64,000 nt of DNA from a bacterium (lineage in GTDB: Bacteria; Hydrothermota; DG-26; JAUXAN01): NCBI GenBank assembly GCA_030619885.1, contig JAUXAN010000005.1, forward strand, positions 17,627-81,626, written 5' to 3'. Position 1 is the first letter of the stretch; every line of letters starts with the position of its first letter. Shown piece by piece: positions 29,242 through 39,217 of this stretch. Below the pieces are notes generated by a model, which saw nothing but the letters and a program-made list of their open reading frames with translations, was not told the origin of the DNA and did not search any database. A program made the translations under genes and the position numbers.

Positions 29242-30594
29242 ATGAAGAAGAAAATTTTAATATTCTCTGTCTCAATTTTGACACTAATAGTTGCCCTCTC
29301 CTTTGCAGTTGAAAAGAGAACAGGGAAGGGACCACAGGGGAGACACCGTGAGCAGAGAGGATACAAGGCAAAGGAGAAAAAACCTGTTAGGGGAGAGGTC
29401 GTTTTAACAGAAAAGGGGAAACAGATTCAGTCGATAGCGAGATTGAGGGTCCTGGTTTCGAGCGATGAATCACCAGATTGGCCGATATGGAGTCCTGATG
29501 GGGAGTGGGTCGTGTTTATGTCTTATGCATATGATGACTATGAGATTTGCAAGATCAGGGTTGATGGTACTGGATTCGTCCGGCTGACAGAGTATTTATA
29601 CTGCTCTGCACAACCTCAGTTCAGTTCGGATGGGTCGAAGATAGTCTATATACAGAGGGTGGATGGAGATGGTGATGGAGACCCATGGGATCATCCTACC
29701 GATGGGGCACGAATATGGATAATGGATGCTGACGGCTCAAACCAGCGTCAGATTACACCCCATCCACTTTACTGCTCACACTTTCCGGAGTTCAGTCCTG
29801 ATGGAAGTAAGGTCGCCTATAGGCGTGATGACACCTACGATTTATGGATGATGAACAGTGATGGGACGGACCCTGTAAAACTAACAACTTTAAGCACGAA
29901 ACCACACCGTTACCACTGGAGCCCTGACGGGAATAAGATTGCTTTCGATATGAGTAAAGAATCCCCTTTCACCTCCTACGAGGGTGCTATCGGTGTGGTC
30001 GATGTGACTACCACAGAGACGATATTTCTTTCAGACATTACCGACTCGATGTGTCAGAAAAAACCGCACTGGAATGCAGATGGCACAAAGATCATATATC
30101 TGGACGATGTTGACCGAACAGGTAATATATGGGTGATGAATCCCGATGGTTCAGGCAAGACACCTCTCACAGATGCGGCGAGTCATGAATACTGCTGCTA
30201 TGCAAAATTTTCTTTCAGCGAAGATGGAAGATACATCGTCTTTAGAAGTGATGAAAATTATGAAGATATCCCTGGTGGAGGCGACTATAAGATATGGGTA
30301 ATGACAGAGGACGGAAAATGGCGACTGCCTTTAACATTAGACGGACAACTGGATGGCAGTGATCCTTACCATATCAGTGCTAACTACAATATGAGCAGGA
30401 TTCTCTTTCATACTAATGATATCTATGTGATTGACCTGGATATACGAGACAGCGACAGCGATGGACTTTTAAACTGGGAAGAGGTCTTGTATAGAACGAA
30501 GATGGACAATCTAGATACAGACGGCGGAGGCGAATCAGATGGCTCAGAAGTTGAAAATGGCAGAGATCCATTAGACCCGAATGATGATGTATAA
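29242..30594 (+). CDS. Secreted TolB-like (PD40) beta-propeller with C-terminal TSP3-like Asp repeats
   Basis: WSPDGEWVVFMS, FSPDGSKVAYRRD; DSDSDGLLNWEE...LDTDGGGESDGSEVENGRDPLDPNDDV. Confidence 0.83.
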   Translation: MKKKILIFSVSILTLIVALSFAVEKRTGKGPQGRHREQRGYKAKEKKPVRGEVVLTEKGKQIQSIARLRVLVSSDESPDWPIWSPDGEWVVFMSYAYDDYEICKIRVDGTGFVRLTEYLYCSAQPQFSSDGSKIVYIQRVDGDGDGDPWDHPTDGARIWIMDADGSNQRQITPHPLYCSHFPEFSPDGSKVAYRRDDTYDLWMMNSDGTDPVKLTTLSTKPHRYHWSPDGNKIAFDMSKESPFTSYEGAIGVVDVTTTETIFLSDITDSMCQKKPHWNADGTKIIYLDDVDRTGNIWVMNPDGSGKTPLTDAASHEYCCYAKFSFSEDGRYIVFRSDENYEDIPGGGDYKIWVMTEDGKWRLPLTLDGQLDGSDPYHISANYNMSRILFHTNDIYVIDLDIRDSDSDGLLNWEEVLYRTKMDNLDTDGGGESDGSEVENGRDPLDPNDDV

Positions 30595-30687
30595 AAATAG
30601 AGTATCAGAGTATCAGGACATCAGAGGTAGTGAACGGTCTTTAGACCGTTCATCAAAGCTAAAGACCCTGCTCTACAATCTAAACAA

Positions 30688-30734
30688 GGATCCAGGATCA
30701 GGCATCCCATACGGGTTGTGAAACCAGGATCCAG
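30688..30734 (+). repeat. 5'UTR repeat copy 3
   Basis: GGATCCAGGATCAGGCATCCCATACGGGTTGTGAAACCAGGATCCAG before the RBS of the 30753 gene. Confidence 0.88.
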
Positions 30735-30752
30735 TTAAGAAGGAGGTATGAG

Positions 30753-32684
30753 ATGAAGAAAATTTTATTTAGTGCGTTAATCATCACTCTCACAACTGGA
30801 CTGCTCTGGGCAACTACAAAGACAGCTCCAGGTGAGCCATTCTGGAAATTTGAAATAGCCCGCTGGGAGGACCAGCCACTCGGACTCACCTTCGATGGAA
30901 CCTATCTGTGGATGTCCGGTTCAGGGAGTGGAACAGGAGCGAACTATATCTACAAGTTCGATTTGAACGGTAATTTAGTCGCGTCCTTTAAACAGCCTGG
31001 AGTTCCAGTGTCCTGGGGATTCAGAGACCTCGCATTTGATGGAACGCATCTCTATGGTAGCGTAGATGACGATATAGTCGTTTTTGATACATTAGGGAAT
31101 CTAGTTAGAACATTCAGCGGACCACTTGGTCCAAATCGTGCACTCGCCTGGGACCCAGATAGTTTTTGGTTGTGGGTGACGGACTGGAGTTCAGACATCT
31201 ATGCGATCGATGCTACTGGTGGTGTGATTGCAAACTATGGAAATCCAAGAGATATCTATGGACTCGCCTGGGACCCAGACCCATCAGGTCCATATCTGTG
31301 GGCTACTGCGTATGAGGGCGAGAATTTCAATTACATCTATCAACTCGACCCAAGAGATAACTGTAATGTGCTCGATTCATTCCCTGGTTATGGTAATATT
31401 GCAGGGGGATGTGCGTTCATTCCACCCAACACTGTGGTTGAAGTTGAGCAAGCGAATAACATTATCTGGGGTATCAAGGCTTATGCGTTTGCTAACGAGC
31501 CAGGAGCACCTGTGAGTCTGACCGCTTACAGTGACACTACGATGAGAGAAGCGATAGAGTTGGAATTCGATGAACCTGATACCAATGTAGATGGAACATC
31601 CTTGACCAACCTTGTATACCTGCGAATATATAGAGACGATGTGTTAATCGACTCCATTGCTGCTACCGGTGTTACTGGCGGTGGGCATCAGGTATATACA
31701 GATAGCGGATTGACTTTCCTTGCACATCACATCTATTCCGTTTCAGCGGTAAATAACCTGGGTTACGAAGGTGCATCGAGTGAAGAGGCATTTTCCTTTA
31801 TAGGCGCAAATGTAATCTACAGTGAGGACTTTGATAGTACCGACGGTGGATTTACCTCTATACCGAGTGGTTATGGATGGGAATGGGGAGAGCCGACTTA
31901 TGGTCCTTCTTCTGCTTACTCAGACTCTTTCTGTTGGGGCACCGACCTTGGCTCTGATTACTTCGACTGTGTGAGTTGGAAATTGACCAGCCCATACATA
32001 GACCTATCCAGTTATGACTATGCTAAAGTTGCCTTCTATCACTGGTATGAATTTGAATGGCTTAACGACGGTAGTAATTTGAAAATTTCGACCGATAATG
32101 GGAGTTCCTGGGATATACTGGTTCCTTATGGAGGCTATCCATTGGAGAGTGTTAAGAACACCAATTTCGGAATTGGAGATGAACCTGCCTATTCTGACAC
32201 CGTATGCGAATGGGATATTGCCGTCTTCAACCTATCTAACTGTACTGGATACGATAGTGTCCTAATCAGATGGCATCTTGGCTCTGATTTTGAGAATACT
32301 TATGCTGGATGGTATATAGATGATGTGGTTATAGCGATAGGAAAAGAACTCGTCAAAATTGAAGAAGAAAGGGTCAGTCGTGAATCGGGAATCAATTACC
32401 TCTTCCAGAACTATCCAAATCCATTCAGTGCGTCCACCGTTATCAGTTATACCCTTGCGGGCACAGGTTCGTTATCCGAACCCAACCATACCACTTTGAA
32501 AATTTACGATGCGAGTGGAAGATTGGTAAAGACATTAATGAACAGGGATGAGAAATCTGGCTACTACACCGTAAGATGGGATGGTCGAGACGATGGTGGA
32601 CACAAAGCTGCTAATGGTATTTACTTCTATACCTTAGAGAACGGAGACTACAGCGCAGTGAAGAAGATCATTATGCTGAAGTAG
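30753..32684 (+). CDS. Secreted beta-propeller protein with C-terminal sorting tail
   Basis: Signal peptide; LTFDGTYLWMSG-type repeats; NYPNPFSASTVISYTL...GRLVKTL tail. Confidence 0.82.
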   Translation: MKKILFSALIITLTTGLLWATTKTAPGEPFWKFEIARWEDQPLGLTFDGTYLWMSGSGSGTGANYIYKFDLNGNLVASFKQPGVPVSWGFRDLAFDGTHLYGSVDDDIVVFDTLGNLVRTFSGPLGPNRALAWDPDSFWLWVTDWSSDIYAIDATGGVIANYGNPRDIYGLAWDPDPSGPYLWATAYEGENFNYIYQLDPRDNCNVLDSFPGYGNIAGGCAFIPPNTVVEVEQANNIIWGIKAYAFANEPGAPVSLTAYSDTTMREAIELEFDEPDTNVDGTSLTNLVYLRIYRDDVLIDSIAATGVTGGGHQVYTDSGLTFLAHHIYSVSAVNNLGYEGASSEEAFSFIGANVIYSEDFDSTDGGFTSIPSGYGWEWGEPTYGPSSAYSDSFCWGTDLGSDYFDCVSWKLTSPYIDLSSYDYAKVAFYHWYEFEWLNDGSNLKISTDNGSSWDILVPYGGYPLESVKNTNFGIGDEPAYSDTVCEWDIAVFNLSNCTGYDSVLIRWHLGSDFENTYAGWYIDDVVIAIGKELVKIEEERVSRESGINYLFQNYPNPFSASTVISYTLAGTGSLSEPNHTTLKIYDASGRLVKTLMNRDEKSGYYTVRWDGRDDGGHKAANGIYFYTLENGDYSAVKKIIMLK

Positions 32685-32753
32685 GAGGGACAACCCTCGT
32701 GGTTGCCCTAAAAGGGGCAGGCACAAGGGGCCTGCCTCTACATGGATTCTTCT

Positions 32754-32781
32754 GTAGGGAACAGGCATGCCTGTTCCCTAC
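32754..32781. repeat. 28-bp perfect palindrome
   Basis: GTAGGGAACAGGCATGCCTGTTCCCTAC. Confidence 0.9.
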
Positions 32782-32817
32782 TTAAATAAATGGGCGTCCT
32801 ATAAAATCTTTATTAAG

Positions 32818-35800
32818 ATGAGAAACTTGATTTTTATCCTTCTGTTCTTCTTTAGTTCTTCATACGCATCAGAGGTAGATAGCCTGCTGTTTCATCTAAA
32901 AAATGGAGACGAACTTCAAAGGATGCGTGCGGCTGAACGACTGGGTAGACTGAAAGAGAAAACTGCAGTGGATGTTTTAATCAATACCCTTAAAGATGAA
33001 TCTGATGGTGTGAAGAAGTATGCCTGTTTTGCTCTGGGTGAAATAGGTAGCCCGGAGGCGATCAAGCCCTTGATTGCTCTATTCTCTGACCCCAACAAGT
33101 ATGTTAGAGGATATGCAAAGACAGCGCTGCTCAAAATAGGCGAACCGGCGAGTGAGCCTTTAGCCCGCTTACTCAATAATATAGATAAAAATGTTAGATG
33201 GAAGTCTGCAGTAGTCCTTGGCAGGATGGGAGATAGAAGGGCAGTAAAACCGCTGATGGAGGCATTGGAATATGGTGGCAAGGAGTATAGAAAAGAGGCT
33301 GCTCTACTGCTATCACAGTTGAAAGAGAAGAAGGCAATAAGACTTCTGATTCGTGCACTCGGTGACGATGAAAAACATGTGGTCAAAGCTGCAAAAGTTG
33401 GAATTATCGAATGGGGGAAGGAAGATGAAGAGGTGGTCATACAACTAATCACAGCACTGAAAGATGAAGATATGCCTCGTGCAAATATATGCGGTGCTCT
33501 ATCTGCAATTGGAGATAGTTTAGCCGTGGAACCTATAATTGATGCTGCTTACTCTACAGACGATACATTGAGGGCTGCGGCTGCCCTTGCACTGGGTGAT
33601 TTTATGAGCGGTGAGGTCTCTCAAACGGTCTTCGGAGCAGATGGAGTTGAAGTAGAAGGAGAGGGGATGGGAGTGGAAGGGGTGGAAATTGAAAATGTCC
33701 CAATTCAAGATGAACGAATTCCTGAGGTACTTCTCACCCTCCTTGGCGATGAGCGTAGTATAGTCCGCAAATATGCCTCAGAAGCAGTGGGAAAGATAAA
33801 AGAAGGGAGAGCAATACCGCTTCTCATCGAGTTATTAGATGATAAAGATATTTCAGTGAGATTCTCTGCTTGTGCATCTCTCGCAAAGATAGGAAAACCG
33901 TCTATTGATAAACTCGCGGATGCATTGAAGAATGGGAGCATACAGGTAAGGAAGTATGCTGCAATTGCCTTAGGAAAAATCGGAGATGAAGAAACAATTT
34001 CTGTGCTTCTCAATGGAATCAAAGATGAAAACTGGCAAGTAAGGGAGGCGGCTGTTCAGGCGCTCGGACAACTTAGAACAGAAAAAGCCCTTAAAGGGAT
34101 TATATCAATATTTGGTGACGATGATATTCGGGTGAGAGAATCTGCATCGAGAGCCGCATCGCAGTTCGGTGATGCGGCGATAAGACGAGTTAAGAAAATG
34201 CTTGTTTCGAAAGATGAAAAGGTGAGGGCAACCTGCATTCAAACACTCGGAAGGGTTGGAGATGAAAGTTCCTACCCGCTGATAGTTAAATCCTTAAAAG
34301 ACCCTGCGTTGGAAGTAAAAAAAGAGGCGGTTACAGCACTTGGAAAATTTGGACAGAAAGCAATAGAACCACTTTTGAGAATTTTTAGCGATGAAAATGA
34401 TATAGTAACAAGAAGAGCAATAATAAATTCATTAAAAAGGATTCAAGGCTCTGAAAAATATATCCTTAATGCATTGAGAAGTAAGGATAAGAAAGTTAAA
34501 TCAGCATCCGCTTTAGTATCTGGTGAGTTGAGACTCAAAGAAGCAGTACCCGATTTGTTACACCTTTTAAATGACAGAAATCCATCGGTGAAAGAAAACG
34601 CCACATCTGCTCTTGGAAAATTGCGCTCCTTTGAAGCAGTTGAGCCAATAATGAAGCGGATATCCAAGGAGAGAAATCTTGAAGTAAAAAGGGAGTTAGT
34701 TTATGCACTTGGTGAAATAGGCGATAAAAAGGCGACTCCATTTCTGATAAACCTATTAAAAGATACCGAAATGCGGTCGTCAGTCATACTTGCACTTGGA
34801 GAACTTGGTGATAAAAGTGCGATTCCATATTTATTCACTCTGTTGAATTCTCGACAGGGTATACACGAAATAATTAGTTCTTTAACCAAACTGATAGACA
34901 GACCACAGGATTTAGAAACCATAACCGAAGAAGACATCAAAAATTTCGTTGGACTACTCAAATCAGATGATGAATTTGTGAGGATTAAGACGAAATATCT
35001 TTTGAGCAAGGTGGGAAAAAGGGCTACTCAGCCGCTTCTTGAAGTAATTACATACGGGAAAAAACGGGAAAAAATCCTTGCCATCACGGCGTTAGGAGAA
35101 ATCAAAGACCCTGAATCTACACCTGTATTGAGGAAACTCTTGAACTCGGAAGATGCTAATATCGTGAGGGCGGCTATAATACCTCTTGGAAAACTGTGTG
35201 ATGAGAAGTCGCTTGGAAGGATGATAGAACTTTTAAAAAGCGAGGATTTCAGAACGAGATATAATGCCATCTACGCCATAGTGAGGATTGGTGAGCCAAC
35301 TTCTGCCATCCCTCTCGCACTCCTATTCGATGACCCGGTCTACAAGGTGAGGAAATCTGCACATGCAGCGATTGAAGAACTCACAGGAGGTCAATGCAGA
35401 ATTTTGGGCAGATTTACACCTATTTCGAATATAGATGTCATCTGGTTTGGTGTGCTCGCCTTCGTTATAGCAGTGCCTTATGCAAATAAATGGATTCCTA
35501 ATTTTAGGAATTCCCTTGTAAAAATTGGGCGCAGGTTGGTAATTTCCGATAGAGTAAAATGGTGGATTGCCTTCGTTCTTGGGATAGGGGCGATTGGACT
35601 CTATGTTTACTGTCAGATATGTAATGTTGGGGACCCGAGCGGACTCGGACTGACCCAGATGAGTTTTTTTCAGGCTATTATGGTGTTCACCATAAAAGTA
35701 TTTCCTTTCTTCATTGGAGGATGTCTGGCAGCAGGATTCATCCTTCGATATTTTTCCTTCTTTCAAAAAAATCTTCCATCGAGTATGCTCGGCTCTACCA

Positions 35801-36510
35801 GCCTCGGCGCTGTCCTTCCACTCTGTTCATGTGCGGTAGTGCCCATTTCAAGGGGGATGCTCTCGGTGAACATTCCCCGCCGTGCGGTCATATCCTTTTT
35901 GATGGTGACACCCGTGCTCAATCCATTCGTAATCATTCTATCCTATGGTGTCATAGGTCTCGAGTTCACCCTTGCCCGAATTTTTTCTATCTTTATCCTT
36001 GCTATTGCAAGTGGCATTTTGATTGAGAAACTGATAAGTGAAGAGGAAATAGACCCTGATAGTGGACTCTGTAAGTTGTGCAGTGAGTGTGCTGGTGCGA
36101 GTCTTACTCAATCTTCTTCAGCATTCATCGCCGGGTGGCGAATGATGGGTTTTTTGCTGAGATATATGGTCATTGGAATATTTTTGGGTGCAATCGTATC
36201 CATCTATCTACCGCCCATAGTTGTAGTCAAGTATTTGAGTTCAAACATTCTGGGACTGTTAGCAGCAGTCACTGTAGGACTGCCAATGTATCTCTGCACT
36301 GGGGAAGAGGTCTTATTTTTAAAACCACTTATGGATATGGGTCTTCCCTTAGGACATGCGATTGCATTCACACTTGCCGCAAACGGTATCTGTCTCTCCT
36401 CGATTGCGCTCTTAGTAGGGGTAATAGGGAAGAAGACCACTATACTCATATCTGCTGCCTTTTTAATTGGTCCTTTCATTCTCGGCTATGCAATAAATAT
36501 CTTTCTATAA
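32818..36510 (+). CDS. HEAT-repeat domain (about 850 aa, behind a signal peptide) fused to a permease domain of the ArsP/SO_0444 efflux type
   Basis: N-terminal MRNLIFILLFFFSSSYAS; many ALGxIGDExAVxPLI HEAT units; C-terminal PLCSCAVVPISRGMLSVNIPRRAVISFLMVTPVLNPF permease motif. Confidence 0.85.
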   Translation: MRNLIFILLFFFSSSYASEVDSLLFHLKNGDELQRMRAAERLGRLKEKTAVDVLINTLKDESDGVKKYACFALGEIGSPEAIKPLIALFSDPNKYVRGYAKTALLKIGEPASEPLARLLNNIDKNVRWKSAVVLGRMGDRRAVKPLMEALEYGGKEYRKEAALLLSQLKEKKAIRLLIRALGDDEKHVVKAAKVGIIEWGKEDEEVVIQLITALKDEDMPRANICGALSAIGDSLAVEPIIDAAYSTDDTLRAAAALALGDFMSGEVSQTVFGADGVEVEGEGMGVEGVEIENVPIQDERIPEVLLTLLGDERSIVRKYASEAVGKIKEGRAIPLLIELLDDKDISVRFSACASLAKIGKPSIDKLADALKNGSIQVRKYAAIALGKIGDEETISVLLNGIKDENWQVREAAVQALGQLRTEKALKGIISIFGDDDIRVRESASRAASQFGDAAIRRVKKMLVSKDEKVRATCIQTLGRVGDESSYPLIVKSLKDPALEVKKEAVTALGKFGQKAIEPLLRIFSDENDIVTRRAIINSLKRIQGSEKYILNALRSKDKKVKSASALVSGELRLKEAVPDLLHLLNDRNPSVKENATSALGKLRSFEAVEPIMKRISKERNLEVKRELVYALGEIGDKKATPFLINLLKDTEMRSSVILALGELGDKSAIPYLFTLLNSRQGIHEIISSLTKLIDRPQDLETITEEDIKNFVGLLKSDDEFVRIKTKYLLSKVGKRATQPLLEVITYGKKREKILAITALGEIKDPESTPVLRKLLNSEDANIVRAAIIPLGKLCDEKSLGRMIELLKSEDFRTRYNAIYAIVRIGEPTSAIPLALLFDDPVYKVRKSAHAAIEELTGGQCRILGRFTPISNIDVIWFGVLAFVIAVPYANKWIPNFRNSLVKIGRRLVISDRVKWWIAFVLGIGAIGLYVYCQICNVGDPSGLGLTQMSFFQAIMVFTIKVFPFFIGGCLAAGFILRYFSFFQKNLPSSMLGSTSLGAVLPLCSCAVVPISRGMLSVNIPRRAVISFLMVTPVLNPFVIILSYGVIGLEFTLARIFSIFILAIASGILIEKLISEEEIDPDSGLCKLCSECAGASLTQSSSAFIAGWRMMGFLLRYMVIGIFLGAIVSIYLPPIVVVKYLSSNILGLLAAVTVGLPMYLCTGEEVLFLKPLMDMGLPLGHAIAFTLAANGICLSSIALLVGVIGKKTTILISAAFLIGPFILGYAINIFL

Positions 36511-36673
36511 GCAGATCGTAGGAACAACCTAAAGGACAGGCACAAGGCCTGCCCCTGCGTATACATATTTAAAAAAGTAGAGATGGGAAAAGGTAAATTA
36601 CCTCTTTCTGGCTTTATGGCATATTCAACCTGATTACTCGTGTAATTCGTACAATTCGTGGTTTCTTTTTTTC

Positions 36674-36702
36674 TTGACACAATGCTTATTTTTCTATATA
36701 TT
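36674..36702 (+). promoter_or_regulatory. Sigma70-type promoter 7 nt upstream of ATG 36710
   Basis: TTGACA-17-TATATT-aaatctg-ATG. Confidence 0.7.
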
Positions 36703-36709
36703 AAATCTG

Positions 36710-39160
36710 ATGATAGAGAGACTCATATTTGAAATCATTCTGCTGGTTACTTTTCAAGGACAGGCGCGAGACCTGCCCCTACAAATGGTTTTAAAGCAGA
36801 ATGCTCTACCTCTTCAATGGCAGGTACAAGGCATGCCACTACAAATCGATTCACTTTGCATCAATATACCCCGACCCCATGGTGGGCTCGGTTTCGATGG
36901 AAATTATCTGTGGTGCGTTAGTAATGGAGATAGTCTGAGTATTTTCTATAGGATTGACCCCACAAATGGAAAGGTTAAAAATTTTTTCTATGCACCCTAT
37001 CAAGGTTATACGAAAGGATTAACAAGCGATGGGATGAATGTTTATGCAGTTAATCATTCTGATAACGCTATCTATAAATTGACCTTCGATGGAGCCATCG
37101 TTAATAAACTTTCGCCTCCAGGTATACTCCCGAATGGAATTACTTTTGATGGTGTAAATCTATGGGTTACAGATTACTCTACCCAGAATTTGATAAAGCT
37201 CGATACTCTGGGTGCCATACTCAACTCATATACAAAAGCAGAAGGTATTATATTGTTAGAAGACCTTGCTTTTTGTCAAGATAGACTCTGGGCAGTAGAT
37301 ATAGGTGGTATTTATGAAATTTACACCTATGGTTCATACTATTATATCAGGAAAGAACTTTCTTTGCCCGGAAAATATTTCTTTCCACAGGGTCTTGCAT
37401 CTGATGGTGCATTTCTCTATTACTGTAGTGAAGCGGATTGTTATATCTACAAACTTGATATGAGGGAAGATTTTGAAACCGATGATGGAGAGTTTATATC
37501 CGATCCCGACTTTATAGCATTCGAGTGGGGGATACCAACTTATGGTCCTGTGAGTGGATATTCTAAAACGCATTGCTGGGCAACCCGTCTCGATGCCACT
37601 TATTCTGATTCAGTAGATTGGAAACTCACTTCACCTCCGATAGATTTATCCTGGTTTAATTTTACAAAGCCGTGTCTGTACTTCTACCATTGGTATGATA
37701 TAGAAGATAATTGGGACGGTGGAAATGTTAAACTCTCAACAGATAGTACAAATTGGAGTATTATAATGCCTCTGTCTGGTTATGATGACCAGATCAATAA
37801 CGAAAATGCAGGCATACCAAACGAGTGGGGATTCACAGACTCGGCTAAATATTGGCACAGAGTGATTTTCGACCTCACCCCTTATGCCGATTCTACAGTC
37901 TGGATTAGATGGCATTTTGGTTCCGATGGCGAGGGAGTCGGGACTGGATGGTATATAGATGATGTTGGCTTTTCAAACTTGATACACGATTTGACCGTTA
38001 AATTAATTTTAACACCAGAAAGGGTAGTCAAGCCTGCTCAACCGATAATACCGGAAATTATGATAAAAAATATCGGCGTATATACAGAGAACAACTTCAA
38101 TGTGACCTGTAAGATAGATGGAGAATATTCCGATGCTTTTCCTGTTGACAGCCTTCTACCAGATTCCTCTATAATCATTTCTTTTAAATCGTGGGAGCCA
38201 GTATCAGGAGACCATACAGTTAGTACATATATTTCATCCACAGATGATGAGAATAAGGCAAACGATACCCTATCCTTGATGGTGAAGGCTTTGGAGATAG
38301 TAGATATGACCTCCACTCAGCCAGCTACACCAGTTGTGATTGACGGAAATCTGAACGAGTGGGATTTATCAAAAGGGATAGATGTCTCGGATATAGTCGG
38401 GGGATATGATGCGGCAAATCCCTGCAGTTCTGCTATCATTTACTTTATGAACGATGCGGATTATCTCTATATAGGATGTGACTTTCTTGCAGATGAGAGT
38501 ATAGAACCCCTCGACCAGATAGGTATCTATATTGATGAGAATGGAAATGGAGAGTGGGATGGATGGGATGAAGAGGGCATTTACCTTCTTCTATCTGATA
38601 CAATCATATACTATGGACAACCGAGCGGCAACCCTTACCCCATACCTGATGCAGATGCGAGTTCAAGTTTAGATGGCAATCTGAAATATGAGGTGAAGCT
38701 CCCTTTCGGAGATAATTGCTGGGAGATAAATAGTTTTGACTTGGAAATTTTTATCTATGCATATGATGGGAGGAATCATCAATTTTTTGGCTGGTATCCA
38801 CAAAATCTGTTGGGTATGAACTGGACTGACCCTCACTATTATGGTAGACTGGCACTTGCCACTGTAAGTACTCTGGAAGTAGGGGAGAGGAGAGAGTATA
38901 AGAAAGTTGGATTTTCTTTTTCCCCGAATCCTGTATTTGAAGAAGCGAATATTATACTATATCTGCCTGAGAATAGGGACTTTTCTCTCACCCTCTATGA
39001 CCCATCAGGCAGAGTTGTGAAACGGTTGTATGAGGGAAAGAGTGGTGGAAGAGTTTTTAGACTAAGATGGGACGGGATAGAAATTCCATCTGGAGTCTAT
39101 TTCTTTCTCCTGGCGATGGGAGATACGAAAATCGTTAAAAAAATGATTCTTTTAAGGTGA
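36710..39160 (+). CDS. Large secreted beta-propeller/CBM9-like protein with C-terminal sorting tail
   Basis: Signal-like MIERLIFEIILLVTF; IDGNLNEWDLSKGIDVSD CBM9-like segment; FSFSPNPVFEEANIILYL...ILLR tail. Confidence 0.78.
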   Translation: MIERLIFEIILLVTFQGQARDLPLQMVLKQNALPLQWQVQGMPLQIDSLCINIPRPHGGLGFDGNYLWCVSNGDSLSIFYRIDPTNGKVKNFFYAPYQGYTKGLTSDGMNVYAVNHSDNAIYKLTFDGAIVNKLSPPGILPNGITFDGVNLWVTDYSTQNLIKLDTLGAILNSYTKAEGIILLEDLAFCQDRLWAVDIGGIYEIYTYGSYYYIRKELSLPGKYFFPQGLASDGAFLYYCSEADCYIYKLDMREDFETDDGEFISDPDFIAFEWGIPTYGPVSGYSKTHCWATRLDATYSDSVDWKLTSPPIDLSWFNFTKPCLYFYHWYDIEDNWDGGNVKLSTDSTNWSIIMPLSGYDDQINNENAGIPNEWGFTDSAKYWHRVIFDLTPYADSTVWIRWHFGSDGEGVGTGWYIDDVGFSNLIHDLTVKLILTPERVVKPAQPIIPEIMIKNIGVYTENNFNVTCKIDGEYSDAFPVDSLLPDSSIIISFKSWEPVSGDHTVSTYISSTDDENKANDTLSLMVKALEIVDMTSTQPATPVVIDGNLNEWDLSKGIDVSDIVGGYDAANPCSSAIIYFMNDADYLYIGCDFLADESIEPLDQIGIYIDENGNGEWDGWDEEGIYLLLSDTIIYYGQPSGNPYPIPDADASSSLDGNLKYEVKLPFGDNCWEINSFDLEIFIYAYDGRNHQFFGWYPQNLLGMNWTDPHYYGRLALATVSTLEVGERREYKKVGFSFSPNPVFEEANIILYLPENRDFSLTLYDPSGRVVKRLYEGKSGGRVFRLRWDGIEIPSGVYFFLLAMGDTKIVKKMILLR
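36757..36840 (+). repeat. Two imperfect GGCAGG(C/T)...CCTGCC(-) palindromes read in frame near the N-terminus of the secreted protein
   Basis: AGGACAGGCGCGAGACCTGCCCCTACAAATGG and GGCAGGTACAAGGCATGCCACTACAAATCG, encoding GQARDLPLQ and QVQGMPLQ. Confidence 0.7.
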
Positions 39161-39217
39161 GGAACATGAAGGAAAGAGCACCACGAATCACATTCGTGTT
39201 TATACTTTCAATCTGAT

